The notes below the pieces were generated by a model. The model had not been told where the DNA came from, did no database searches, and was given only the letters and a program-made list of their open reading frames with translations. A program made the position numbers and the translations under genes. 34,544 bases of DNA from Candidatus Poribacteria bacterium (GTDB lineage: Bacteria; Poribacteria; WGA-4E; WGA-3G): the NCBI GenBank assembly GCA_022827885.1, contig JAJEIP010000056.1, positions 1-34,544 of the forward strand, written 5' to 3'. Below are positions 1 through 7,972 of this stretch, one piece after another. Numbering within the stretch: position 1 is the stretch's first letter; the number at the start of each line of letters is the position of its first letter.

Positions 1-1
1 G

Positions 2-121
2 TTTTTACCCCCTTATTCACCTGATTATAATCCGGTTGAACATGATTTCGCCAATATTAAACGAAAGCGTGAATATCACCCAGAAAAGTCCATTGAGGAT
101 ATTATTCACATGTATAAGTAA
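2..121 (+). CDS. IS630-family transposase, C-terminal end (partial at window edge)
   Basis: Frame 2 is open from the window edge to a TAA at 119-121 and encodes about 39 residues. They begin FLPPYSPDYNPVEHDF and continue with a basic stretch (NIKRKRE). The PPYSPDYNPVE block is the hallmark of the DDE catalytic core end of IS630/Tc1-type transposases, where the final acidic residue lies in the NP-x-E context (here E13 of the fragment). Only the 3' end is visible, so whether the element is intact cannot be judged. It lies 93 bp upstream of mlaF, on the same strand, where mlaE would often be found. Confidence 0.8.
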   Translation, partial: FLPPYSPDYNPVEHDFANIKRKREYHPEKSIEDIIHMYK

Positions 122-196
122 TTCTAAAATCTACCATAAAACACACAGGCGGATATGAGCAACGTCCGTCAAAGTCCAAACGTACGCTGTGTCTCT

Positions 197-214
197 GCAA
201 GGTAAAATTAAAAA
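197..214 (+). repeat. Start-proximal dispersed motif, copy 1 (upstream of mlaF)
   Basis: GCAAGGTAAAATTAAAA sits immediately before the mlaF ATG at 215. The same string occurs before radA (2604-2629), inside the 5' end of tsaC (11902-11927) and, on the minus strand, before the DUF420 gene (22721-22741). The AAGG may act as a Shine-Dalgarno sequence, although its 12-nt A-rich spacer is longer than usual. Confidence 0.7.
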
Positions 215-994
215 ATGATTTCGATTCGGGATGTTACAAAAAATTTTGGCGGCAAAAACGTTCTAAATGGGTTAAGCCTCGAAATTCCACGCGGTGAGAC
301 ACTCGTGATTATGGGCCCAAGTGGATGTGGTAAGAGTGTACTCCTCAAAATTATTACCGGATTGATCTCTGCAGATTCCGGTGAAATTTGGTTCGATGGC
401 ACGGAAATATCAAGTCTGAAGGGAAAAAAGATAAATAACCTCCGCCGAAAAATTGGAATGCTATTCCAGTCGGCTGCCCTCTTTGATTCGATGACCGTGG
501 CGGAGAACGTCGCTTTTATGCTCGACCAGCATACAGATCTTGATAAGCGAGAGATGCGTAAAATTGTTGACGAAAAGCTCAGCCTTGTTGATTTAGAGGG
601 CGTCCAAGACTTGCGACCCGCTGAATTGAGTGGCGGTATGCGAAAACGCGTTGGACTCGCACGCGCCCTCGCATTTGATCCAGAGGTTATTCTCTACGAT
701 GAACCCACAACGGGACTTGATCCGGTTACCTGTACCGAAATCAATCAACTTATTAAAGACCTCCATGAGAGGTTGCAAGTCACCTCCGTTGTGGTTACAC
801 ATGATATGCATAGTGCCTTCAGTGTCGCGACCCGAATGGCGATGATTCATGAAGGTAAGCAGGTCGCTTATGGCAGACCCGATGAAATTATCAACATCGA
901 CGATCCCATTTTGCAACAGTTCATCCTATTTGGGGCACCAGATCAGATTCTTAACATGGAAAATCCCATTTTGAAAAAATATTTGGGGAGGTAG
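215..994 (+). CDS. mlaF: MlaF-type ABC transporter ATPase (MCE lipid transport)
   Basis: A 259-aa ATP-binding subunit of an MCE (Mla/Ttg2-type) phospholipid transport system, acting on the cytoplasmic face of the inner membrane. Visible motifs are Walker A GPSGCGKS (34-41), the signature LSGGM (138-142), Walker B ending in D162-E163 within LYDEPTTGLDP, and the H-loop H196 in VVTHDM. The length is typical of MlaF. The next gene, mlaD, starts 1 nt after the stop, so the two are clearly co-transcribed. The permease mlaE normally encoded alongside is absent here; the upstream neighbour is an IS630 end. The C-terminus carries a near-repeat: PDEIINIDDPILQQF followed by PDQILNMENPILKKY. The start is supported by homology and by the dispersed motif directly in front. 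Confidence 0.93.
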   Translation: MISIRDVTKNFGGKNVLNGLSLEIPRGETLVIMGPSGCGKSVLLKIITGLISADSGEIWFDGTEISSLKGKKINNLRRKIGMLFQSAALFDSMTVAENVAFMLDQHTDLDKREMRKIVDEKLSLVDLEGVQDLRPAELSGGMRKRVGLARALAFDPEVILYDEPTTGLDPVTCTEINQLIKDLHERLQVTSVVVTHDMHSAFSVATRMAMIHEGKQVAYGRPDEIINIDDPILQQFILFGAPDQILNMENPILKKYLGR

Positions 995-995
995 T

Positions 996-2552
996 ATGAA
1001 CTTCTGGACGGCTTCGGTAAAAGTTGGTGTAATGGTTCTAATCGGAATTGTTTTGCTGACAATTCTTCTGACGAATGCTGAGAATTGGCCGTGGGCAGCT
1101 GCTGGGGATGAACTGACCTTTCACTTTCGTTCTGTCAACGGACTTTATGTCGGCGCAGGCGTTTACTTATATGGGGTGCAAATCGGCAAAGTAACGGCTA
1201 TCGAACTCCGTCCTGACACGGATAATGTGCGCATCAAAGCGAGAGTCAAAAACGCTTTTGAATGGTTACGGGAGGACTGTAGTGCCAGAATTTCTATGAA
1301 TGGATTTGTCGGTGAAATTTATATCGCACTTGACAATGGACCAGTTGGGAACCCCGTATTAAAGCCAGCGAACTTGCCGATTGTTGGAAAAGACCCCGTC
1401 AATGCTTTGGAACTCCTTGAGCAGACAAGTGCTGGTATGACACAGGCTATTGAACTGACAACGGCTGCGAATGAAGTGCTACAGGCGAACCAAGAAGCGA
1501 TTCAACTCGCCATTAAAGAGATTCGCGAGGTTGTCTCACTTACTGGAAAGACGATTGAGAAGTTAAGTCTTGACTCTGAAGAGACCGTAAAAACGCTGAC
1601 ACAACTCGCCTTAGAAAATGATAGACGGTTTCAGGATACCCTCGTAAAGGTGAATAACCTTCTAACACAGTTAGAAGGCGATTCCCTGATGGTGAGTAGT
1701 CAAATTAGTGACATCACGCGTGAACTCTTGAGACTTCTGAATCAAAATTCACCGAAGTTGAACACTATTTTTACCGATATTCACGCAACAACATCAGAAT
1801 TTCGACAGATCACACAGGATTTTCGATCGGATTTCGAGGCGTTAGCGACACAGGTTTCTGCCCTCGTTTCGCAAAGTAGTCGTGCAATTGAAACGGGAGA
1901 GGTCAATATCGCACCCATATTAGAAAATCTGAAGGCAACGACGGCTTCGGTCGCTACGGTGGAAGCGAGTGTCAATCGGTTTCTTACCACGCTTAACGAG
2001 GGGGAAGGGACCGTCTCCCAATTGTTGAACACACCGGAACCGCTTGAGGATGTCCGCCGAACCTTGAAAAATGTCGACGAAACGATGAATGCGGTAACGG
2101 AACTCTCGCAAAGAACTGAAACGCAGTTGGAGCAATTTAATTTACCACAGTTTGGCTGGGACTATGAACTCCGTTATCTGAGTCTTGAAGAGCGACTCCA
2201 CAACGAGTTGGCATTTTTACTCTCTCAAGGACCTGAGGCGCACTACAGACTCGGGGTCGGGGTTCGAGACGAGAAGATTCGGTTTGAACTTCAGTATGGG
2301 TATAACGTAACAGATTTCCTTCGGGCACGTGCTGGGTTTATGCGTTCCAGAGTCGGCGCGGGGCTCGATTTGTGGTTGTGGTCCCGCCGTTTCGGCATCA
2401 GCGTTGAAGGGGTAGGGTTGACAAGCAGAGAACCCGAGTTGAACGCGGAAGTGGGATTTCGGTTCTTCCGATATGGACAATTCCTACTTGGCGTGGAGAA
2501 TGTGACCCGTGAGCGGCGTTGGACAACAGGATTCCGCTTTTTTGGTTTTTAA
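996..2552 (+). CDS. mlaD: MlaD-like MCE protein with C-terminal beta-rich (barrel-like) region
   Basis: A 518-aa substrate-binding/tunnel component of the MCE transporter. One N-terminal membrane anchor (about residues 8-27) precedes the MCE domain (about 37-120), which contains VNGLYVGAGVYLYGVQIGKV. Residues about 130-375 are predicted helical and rich in coiled-coil-like stretches, as in MCE proteins that build long periplasmic needles. The last ~140 residues change character: alternating hydrophobic and aromatic beta strands (for example HYRLGVGVR, IRFELQYGYNV, RWTTGFRFFGF) ending in a terminal Phe, as outer-membrane beta-barrel proteins do. That tail is unusual, since simple MlaD proteins are under 200 aa. 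Likely role: carrying lipid between the inner and outer membranes with the MlaF ATPase. The MCE call is firm; the barrel is an inference. Confidence 0.88.
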   Translation: MNFWTASVKVGVMVLIGIVLLTILLTNAENWPWAAAGDELTFHFRSVNGLYVGAGVYLYGVQIGKVTAIELRPDTDNVRIKARVKNAFEWLREDCSARISMNGFVGEIYIALDNGPVGNPVLKPANLPIVGKDPVNALELLEQTSAGMTQAIELTTAANEVLQANQEAIQLAIKEIREVVSLTGKTIEKLSLDSEETVKTLTQLALENDRRFQDTLVKVNNLLTQLEGDSLMVSSQISDITRELLRLLNQNSPKLNTIFTDIHATTSEFRQITQDFRSDFEALATQVSALVSQSSRAIETGEVNIAPILENLKATTASVATVEASVNRFLTTLNEGEGTVSQLLNTPEPLEDVRRTLKNVDETMNAVTELSQRTETQLEQFNLPQFGWDYELRYLSLEERLHNELAFLLSQGPEAHYRLGVGVRDEKIRFELQYGYNVTDFLRARAGFMRSRVGAGLDLWLWSRRFGISVEGVGLTSREPELNAEVGFRFFRYGQFLLGVENVTRERRWTTGFRFFGF

Positions 2553-2603
2553 TGTGCGCAGGCGGATTGACGGGAAAGAACGTTAAAAACGCAAACTCGC
2601 TTC

Positions 2604-2629
2604 ACCGAACCGCAAGGTAAAATTAAAGA
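2604..2629 (+). repeat. Start-proximal dispersed motif, copy 2 (upstream of radA)
   Basis: ACCGAACCGCAAGGTAAAAT followed by TAAAGA abuts the radA ATG at 2630. It matches the copy in tsaC (11902-11927) over about 24 nt with one mismatch, including the ACCGAACC extension that copy 1 lacks. The placement supports a role in the translation-initiation region. Confidence 0.7.
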
Positions 2630-3991
2630 ATGGCACGAGAGAGACGCAAATTTGTCTGTCAAGAATGTGGATATACAACCCCAAAGACGCTGGGACGGTG
2701 TCCGAGTTGTCGGAGTTGGCAGAGCTTCGCCGAGGAAGTAGAAACCCTCACCACACTCTCGAAACATCGGGATATCGGACAAGTGTCGCGCGAACCCGAA
2801 CCCATTTCGCAGGTTACAGCCAACGAAGTAGAGCGACATCTAACGGGGATGTTAGAGTTTGACAGAGTACTGGGGGGCGGGATTGTGCCGGGCTCTGTGG
2901 TCCTTATCGGCGGCGATCCTGGGATAGGCAAATCTACGTTGTTACTACAAGCCGGTGATGCTTTGAGTCGCAACTATGGGGATGTGCTTTACGTTTCCGG
3001 TGAAGAATCTGTAAGCCAGACGAAACTCCGGGCGACGCGACTCGGCGTTGCCTCTGATACGCTCTATGTGCTCTGTGAAAACAATTTGGAGCAGATTGAA
3101 AAGTATATTGAAGCGCGAGCCCCGAAGGTCGTCATTGTCGATTCTATACAGACGGTTTATCTATCGAGCATCCCATCTGCCCCTGGGAGTGTCACGCAAA
3201 TTCGGGAGTGTGCAGGGCATCTCCTAATTTGTGCGAAGAATCGGAATATCCCCGTATTTCTCGTTGGACATGTGACAAAGGAAGGGGCACTCGCGGGACC
3301 TCGCGTTTTAGAGCACATGGTGGATACTGTTCTCTATTTTGAAGGTGAACAACACCAAATTTACCGCGTCCTTCGAGCAATCAAAAATCGGTTCGGTTCC
3401 ACGAATGAAATCGGAATCTTTGAAATGCAAAGCGCAGGACTCGTGGATGTGATGAACCCGTCAGAACTCTTTTTAAGCAACAGGGAGGCAGAAGTTTCGG
3501 GATCCGTCGTGGTTTCAAGTATAGAGGGGACCCGCCCTCTACTCATGGAAGTGCAGGCACTCGTCGTGCCTACACATTACGGAAACCCACGCAATACAGC
3601 AGCTGGGGTGGACAGACATCGGATTGCATTACTCATTGCGGTTCTGAATAAAAGGGTGGGGATTAACGTCGGGGATTCTGATGTTTTCGTTAATGTTACC
3701 GGTGGGTTGCGCATTGCTGAACCTGGGATAGACCTCGGTGTTCTGATGGCAATATCCTCAAGTCATCGCGATCTCCCTGTGGATCGGAAGACTGTTGTGA
3801 TCGGTGAGGTCGGGCTTGGGGGTGAAATTCGGCCTGTAACGCATGTGGAGAGACGCATCCGGGAAGCCGCGAAGTTAGGCTTTAGACGTGTGATTTTCCC
3901 TGAATATAATCGGAAAGGCTTGGAAATTGACGAGGATATTGAACTTGTGGGGGTTAGCGACGTATATGACAGTCTGGGGGCTTTGCTGTAA
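2630..3991 (+). CDS. radA: DNA repair protein RadA (Sms)
   Basis: A 453-aa RecA-like branch-migration ATPase that processes recombination intermediates. In order: a four-cysteine zinc finger (C10, C13, C24, C27), Walker A GGDPGIGKST (K101), the RadA-specific KNRFG motif (252-256), and a C-terminal Lon-protease-like domain (from about residue 280) with GGLRIAEPGIDLGVL. Length and layout match standard bacterial RadA. The start is set by the MARERRKFVCQECG N-terminus typical of the family and by the dispersed motif just upstream. It precedes the yacL-ispD-ispF-cysS genes, echoing the Firmicute arrangement in which radA is the first gene of that group. Confidence 0.97.
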   Translation: MARERRKFVCQECGYTTPKTLGRCPSCRSWQSFAEEVETLTTLSKHRDIGQVSREPEPISQVTANEVERHLTGMLEFDRVLGGGIVPGSVVLIGGDPGIGKSTLLLQAGDALSRNYGDVLYVSGEESVSQTKLRATRLGVASDTLYVLCENNLEQIEKYIEARAPKVVIVDSIQTVYLSSIPSAPGSVTQIRECAGHLLICAKNRNIPVFLVGHVTKEGALAGPRVLEHMVDTVLYFEGEQHQIYRVLRAIKNRFGSTNEIGIFEMQSAGLVDVMNPSELFLSNREAEVSGSVVVSSIEGTRPLLMEVQALVVPTHYGNPRNTAAGVDRHRIALLIAVLNKRVGINVGDSDVFVNVTGGLRIAEPGIDLGVLMAISSSHRDLPVDRKTVVIGEVGLGGEIRPVTHVERRIREAAKLGFRRVIFPEYNRKGLEIDEDIELVGVSDVYDSLGALL

Positions 3992-4058
3992 TACGATTCG
4001 CTATGTGTTGATGGTAATAAAGCCTGAATGTGAGCGTTGTTAAGTCGGTTTGTTTACA

Positions 4059-4079
4059 AAATAAATCACTAATTTATTT
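4059..4079. repeat. AT-rich inverted repeat between radA and yacL
   Basis: AAATAAAT and ATTTATTT form perfect 8-bp arms around a 5-nt loop, 68 nt after the radA stop. AT-only pairing makes it a weak terminator. It could be part of the promoter region of the next gene. The rest of the 199-bp gap (3992-4190) shows no other structure that I can support. Confidence 0.35.
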
Positions 4080-4190
4080 GGGCGCAGATACTGGTAGACA
4101 GAGGTATCTTGTGAGCGTAAATAGAATCCGCGCCCGTGAGAGGCAGCACTGTTTTTCGAGTTACACGTTGCGTACAATGGAGTACAAAAA

Positions 4191-5219
4191 ATGAAAGTTT
4201 GGGGTATCCGTCTCTTTTTTATACTTGCAAGTGCAGCAAGCTGCTATATCATTTACAGGGACCCAATTACAACGGTTGTCGGATGTGTCGTTGCCCTTCT
4301 TCTGATTGGGGCAGAAATGTGTTTGCGTACACCGAGCATGCGTAGCATCATTGCAAGTCTGATAGGGCTTGCTGTAGGTCTATTAATTTCTATCGCTATA
4401 CTACCTTTGCTTTCGCAACTCGATGGTAACCTCAAGATAGTGATGGTTCTCAGTCTGGGTTACCTTGGCATGATGGTCGGTTATCATCTCTCTACGACAT
4501 GGGATTTAAGTCAACTGTCCGGATCAAACACATCTACCCGCCTTGGCGAGTCACGTTCGGCTCAAGCCGCAAGTAACTTCAAAATTTTAGACACAAGTGT
4601 TATTATTGATGGGAGAATTCTTGAGATCTGTCAAACCAGATTTATCGAGGGGACGCTTGTCATTCCGCGGTTTGTTCTCAATGAGTTGCAACATATTGCG
4701 GATTCAACCGAACCCCTCCGCAGAAATAAAGGACGGCGCGGTTTCGATATTCTCCGAGCACTTCAGAACAACCCAGCGATTGATGTTGAGATCTCAGAGG
4801 AGGAAGTCCCGCATTTGCCCGAAGTCGATGCAAAGTTAGTGCATCTCGCACAGAAGCGCGGGGCAACGATTATCACAAATGATTTAAACCTCAACAAAGT
4901 CGCTGAATTGCAGAGTGTGAAGGTCCTCAATATCAACGAATTGTCAAACGCTGTCCGGCCCGTCGTCATTGCCGGTGAGGCCATTCAAGTACTCCTCCTC
5001 AAGGAGGGAAAGGAACCGAATCAGGGCGTTGGCTATCTTGATGATGGAACGATGGTAATTGTTGAGGATGGCAAGCCTTACATCGGAAGCACGCTTAACG
5101 TTGAAGTTACACAGATGTTACGGACGAGTGCAGGTCAGATGATTTTCACGCGAATCAAAGAACATGAACTGGACATTGATGAACAGCAAGGTGTGCGCTC
5201 TTATCCCCGCAGCTGGTAA
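4191..5219 (+). CDS. yacL: YacL-like membrane PIN/TRAM-domain protein
   Basis: A 342-aa protein with about four N-terminal membrane helices (within residues 5-110), then a PIN nuclease domain starting at LDTSVIIDGRI with acidic residues D134, D140 and E165 (in FVLNELQ). A TRAM RNA-binding module forms the C-terminus (about 270-335, GVGYLDDGTMVIVEDG). This is the architecture of Bacillus YacL. The PIN domain suggests a metal-dependent ribonuclease, but the physiological target of this family is not established. It is followed by ispD with overlapping reading frames, the same neighbour as in Firmicutes. Confidence 0.9.
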   Translation: MKVWGIRLFFILASAASCYIIYRDPITTVVGCVVALLLIGAEMCLRTPSMRSIIASLIGLAVGLLISIAILPLLSQLDGNLKIVMVLSLGYLGMMVGYHLSTTWDLSQLSGSNTSTRLGESRSAQAASNFKILDTSVIIDGRILEICQTRFIEGTLVIPRFVLNELQHIADSTEPLRRNKGRRGFDILRALQNNPAIDVEISEEEVPHLPEVDAKLVHLAQKRGATIITNDLNLNKVAELQSVKVLNINELSNAVRPVVIAGEAIQVLLLKEGKEPNQGVGYLDDGTMVIVEDGKPYIGSTLNVEVTQMLRTSAGQMIFTRIKEHELDIDEQQGVRSYPRSW

Positions 5220-5880
5220 AGGCAGCCGAATGATGCATTCGGTGAAAAAGCCTTACTTAAAATTGGCACAGAAGCCGATTTTGGCACATACGGTTCAGCG
5301 GTTTGAGCAGAATAGTGCTGTGGATGCGATTTTCGTCATTGTTGACCGAGATGATTTTCGTGAGTGTCACGCTGCTGTGTTACATCCTAACCGATTTACA
5401 AAGGTCCAGGCACTGGTTGAGGGGGGAGAAACTCGTCAGAGGTCTGTCTATAATGGTATCCGTGCCCTGTCTGCAGACGTTGATTTCGTGATTGTCCATG
5501 ATGGGGTGCGCCCTTTTGTGACGGATGAGATCATCTTTGAGTGCCTCGCCGCGGCAGACGAGTATGGCGCGGCTATTGCAGCGGTGCCCGTCAAGGATAC
5601 AATTAAAGTCGCCAACGCAGACAGTTTCATTGTGGAAACACCCGAGCGTGATCAATTGTGGGCGGTGCAAACCCCACAGGTCTTTCGAAAATCTCTTTTG
5701 GAGGCGGCACATCAAGCCGCGCAAGCACGTCAACTGACAGCGACTGACGATGCCTCGCTTGTTGAACAACTCGGTTTTCCTGTTAAGCTCGTGAAAGGGA
5801 GTTACGTGAATCTAAAGATAACGACCCCCATTGATTTGAAAGTCGCTGAAGTGTTGATCTCAGATGCTACCCTTTGGTAA
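5179..5880 (+). CDS. ispD: 2-C-methyl-D-erythritol 4-phosphate cytidylyltransferase
   Basis: IspD transfers CMP from CTP to methylerythritol phosphate in the non-mevalonate isoprenoid pathway. Seen here: the nucleotide-binding N-terminus ALIPAAGKGSRM, VHDGVRPFV in the middle, and TDDASLVE near the C-terminus. I chose the ATG at 5179 (MNSKVCALIPAAGKG) because IspD proteins usually start a few residues before the AAGKG motif. The in-frame ATG at 5164 would add five residues. Either start lies inside the end of yacL (41 or 56 nt overlap), which points to translational coupling. ispF follows 34 nt downstream. Confidence 0.95.
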   Translation: MNSKVCALIPAAGKGSRMMHSVKKPYLKLAQKPILAHTVQRFEQNSAVDAIFVIVDRDDFRECHAAVLHPNRFTKVQALVEGGETRQRSVYNGIRALSADVDFVIVHDGVRPFVTDEIIFECLAAADEYGAAIAAVPVKDTIKVANADSFIVETPERDQLWAVQTPQVFRKSLLEAAHQAAQARQLTATDDASLVEQLGFPVKLVKGSYVNLKITTPIDLKVAEVLISDATLW

Positions 5881-5914
5881 GAGAGTTTTCAGGTGTCGGA
5901 AGATATAAGAAAAA

Positions 5915-6388
5915 ATGCGAATAGGTATTGGTTACGACGTTCATCGGTTGGTTTCTGATAGGAAATTGATTCTCGGCGGCGTTGAGATCTCGTATCATTT
6001 GGGATTGTTGGGGCATTCGGATGCGGATGTCCTGACCCACGCAATCGTAGATGCAATTTTAGGAGCCGCCGCACTCGGCGATATTGGCACACATTTTCCC
6101 GATACGGATGATCGTTATGAAGGGATGGACAGCCTTATTTTTCTCGCAGCGGCCGCCGCAAAGGTGAGACAATGTGGCTACCAGATTGAAAATGTGGATA
6201 GCACGGTTATCGCACAGCGTCCGAAATTGGCGCCCTACATTTCGGAGATGCGCGCGAGACTTGCCAAAACACTTGATATTGCTGTCGTACAGGTGAACGT
6301 GAAGGCTACCACAGCGGAAGAATTGGGCGTTGTCGGCGAAGGGAAAGCGATTGTCGCACACGCTACCGCCTGTCTTTCTCGGATATAA
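5915..6388 (+). CDS. ispF: 2-C-methyl-D-erythritol 2,4-cyclodiphosphate synthase
   Basis: IspF, 157 aa, catalyses cyclisation of CDP-methylerythritol 2-phosphate with release of CMP, two steps after IspD in the same pathway. The zinc-binding DVH (D8, H10) and the [12 protein letters not shown] segment with the third histidine ligand are present. So are [11 protein letters not shown] and the C-terminal [17 protein letters not shown] block. Length is normal. It lies in the ispD-ispF operon; cysS begins 142 bp later with its own leader region. Confidence 0.97.
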   Translation: MRIGIGYDVHRLVSDRKLILGGVEISYHLGLLGHSDADVLTHAIVDAILGAAALGDIGTHFPDTDDRYEGMDSLIFLAAAAAKVRQCGYQIENVDSTVIAQRPKLAPYISEMRARLAKTLDIAVVQVNVKATTAEELGVVGEGKAIVAHATACLSRI

Positions 6389-6468
6389 ATGTTTTTTGTC
6401 TTTCTAACTATGGGAGCACGGTTAATTCCAACTCGACCTTCAGGCGCAAAGGTTTCTGAATTCACCCA

Positions 6469-6508
6469 GACACCCTCGTGAAACGAAGTGGAACGAGATA
6501 CAGGTGTC
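6469..6508 (+). promoter_or_regulatory. Possible leader hairpin upstream of cysS
   Basis: GACACC (6469-6474) pairs with GGTGTC (6503-6508), and directly inside it CTCGT (6475-6479) pairs with ACGAG (6493-6497), leaving a 13-nt loop and a 5-nt bulge. It lies 22 nt before the cysS ATG. No T-box consensus or U-tract was found, so any regulatory role is only suggested by position. Confidence 0.25.
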
Positions 6509-6530
6509 CAATTATTAAAAAATTAGAAAA

Positions 6531-7961
6531 ATGAAGATCTATAACTCACTGAGCCGACAATTGGAGGATTTTGTCCCGCTAAATCCCGAACAGATATCTA
6601 TCTACAGTTGTGGTCCAACTGTTTACGATTACATTCACATGGGAAATGCACGCTCTTTTTTGGTGACAGATATTGTTCGGCGTTATTTGGTGTATAGCGG
6701 GTACAAAGTCAAACTGGTTCAAAATTTGACGGATATTGATGATAAGATTATTAATCGTGCGGCAGAATTAGGGGTGCCGGCAAAGCAACTTGCCCATCAG
6801 AACGGGGAAGCATTCTTTGAGGATTCCCAACGCCTCGGTATCCATTCTGCGGATGTCCACCCGAAAGCAACCGAACACATTCCAGAGATGATAAGTCTAA
6901 TTCAGACCCTGATTGATAAAGGGGCGGCTTACGTTATTGATGGGAGTGTTTATTACCGCGTGAATCAATTTGCTGAATATGGGAAACTTTCTGGTCGAAA
7001 ACCAGAGGATCTCCTCGCAGGGGCGCGGGTTGAAATTGATGAACGGAAGGAGGACCCGCGGGATTTTGATATGTGGAAAGCCGCGAAACCGGGTGAACCT
7101 TCTTGGGAAAGTCCGTGGGGTAAGGGCAGACCGGGATGGCATATAGAATGTTCTGCCATGGCGATGAAACATCTCGGTGAGACGATTGATATTCACGCAG
7201 GGGGTGAAGATTTACAATTCCCGCACCACGAAAATGAGATAGCACAGAGCGAATTGGCGACCGGACACACCTTCGCACGTTACTGGATACACGTCGCTTT
7301 TTTGAAGATTGATGGCAGACGAATGGGCAAATCGGAACACAATTTTATCCTGCTACGAGACGCGCTTGACCATTATCCCACCGAAGTGATTCGTCATTTC
7401 CTGATTTCCGCACATTACCGGCACCCCCTTGACTACAATCCGGAGAGTTTAGCGAAATCGGAAGGGGCACTCAGACGTTTGAACAACTGTTTGGACGCCT
7501 TGAAAAAATATGAGGGGTGTAAGGACGAGGTACCCTTGTCTGATCGGGACACGGAAACCCTGCCCCTACACGAGGCCATCCAAACGATGAAATCGCGATT
7601 TACCGAGGCGATGGATACAGACTTCAACACCGCACAAGCACTCGGTGCTATTTTCACGCTTGTTGGCGAAGTCAACAGATCGCTTGCGACTTCTAATGGC
7701 GCAGCTGCCCCTGTTTTCGCACAAGCCTATCAGGCGTTGACTGAAACCTGTGAGGTGCTCGGGATTTACAATATGGATGCCGAAGATGGCAGCAATGTGG
7801 AGCAACGCGACCAACTCATTGCTCTACTATTGGAGGTCCGACAGGAGGCACGAAGTCGCAAAGATTGGGATACATCCGATAAAATTCGGGACAGGCTTAA
7901 AGAACTCAACATTGAAATCCAGGACACCCGTGAGGGGGCGACTTGGAAAATTATATCATAA
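6531..7961 (+). CDS. cysS: Cysteinyl-tRNA synthetase
   Basis: CysRS, 476 aa, class I aminoacyl-tRNA synthetase charging tRNA-Cys. Visible: zinc ligands C27 (SCGPTVYD) and C207 (IECSAM), with the GGEDLQFPHHENEIAQSE block supplying the histidine and glutamate ligands. The HIGH signature is H36-M-G-N39. The second signature, usually KMSKS, reads R264-M-G-K-S268, a divergent form that keeps the functional lysine and serine. The C-terminal helical anticodon-binding region ends with KIRDRLKELNIEIQDT. Length is standard. It sits after ispF, as in the Firmicute cluster, but gltX and cysE are not between them. Confidence 0.97.
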   Translation: MKIYNSLSRQLEDFVPLNPEQISIYSCGPTVYDYIHMGNARSFLVTDIVRRYLVYSGYKVKLVQNLTDIDDKIINRAAELGVPAKQLAHQNGEAFFEDSQRLGIHSADVHPKATEHIPEMISLIQTLIDKGAAYVIDGSVYYRVNQFAEYGKLSGRKPEDLLAGARVEIDERKEDPRDFDMWKAAKPGEPSWESPWGKGRPGWHIECSAMAMKHLGETIDIHAGGEDLQFPHHENEIAQSELATGHTFARYWIHVAFLKIDGRRMGKSEHNFILLRDALDHYPTEVIRHFLISAHYRHPLDYNPESLAKSEGALRRLNNCLDALKKYEGCKDEVPLSDRDTETLPLHEAIQTMKSRFTEAMDTDFNTAQALGAIFTLVGEVNRSLATSNGAAAPVFAQAYQALTETCEVLGIYNMDAEDGSNVEQRDQLIALLLEVRQEARSRKDWDTSDKIRDRLKELNIEIQDTREGATWKIIS

Positions 7962-7972
7962 GGAGTAAGAAG

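Noticed and set aside
6389-6530. T-box or other riboswitch upstream of cysS
   Set aside because: A hairpin is present, but the T-box consensus and an antiterminator/terminator pair are not seen.
6897-7278. Overlapping minus-strand open frames inside cysS
   Set aside because: Antisense shadows of a well-supported gene; no ribosome-binding site or family motif.
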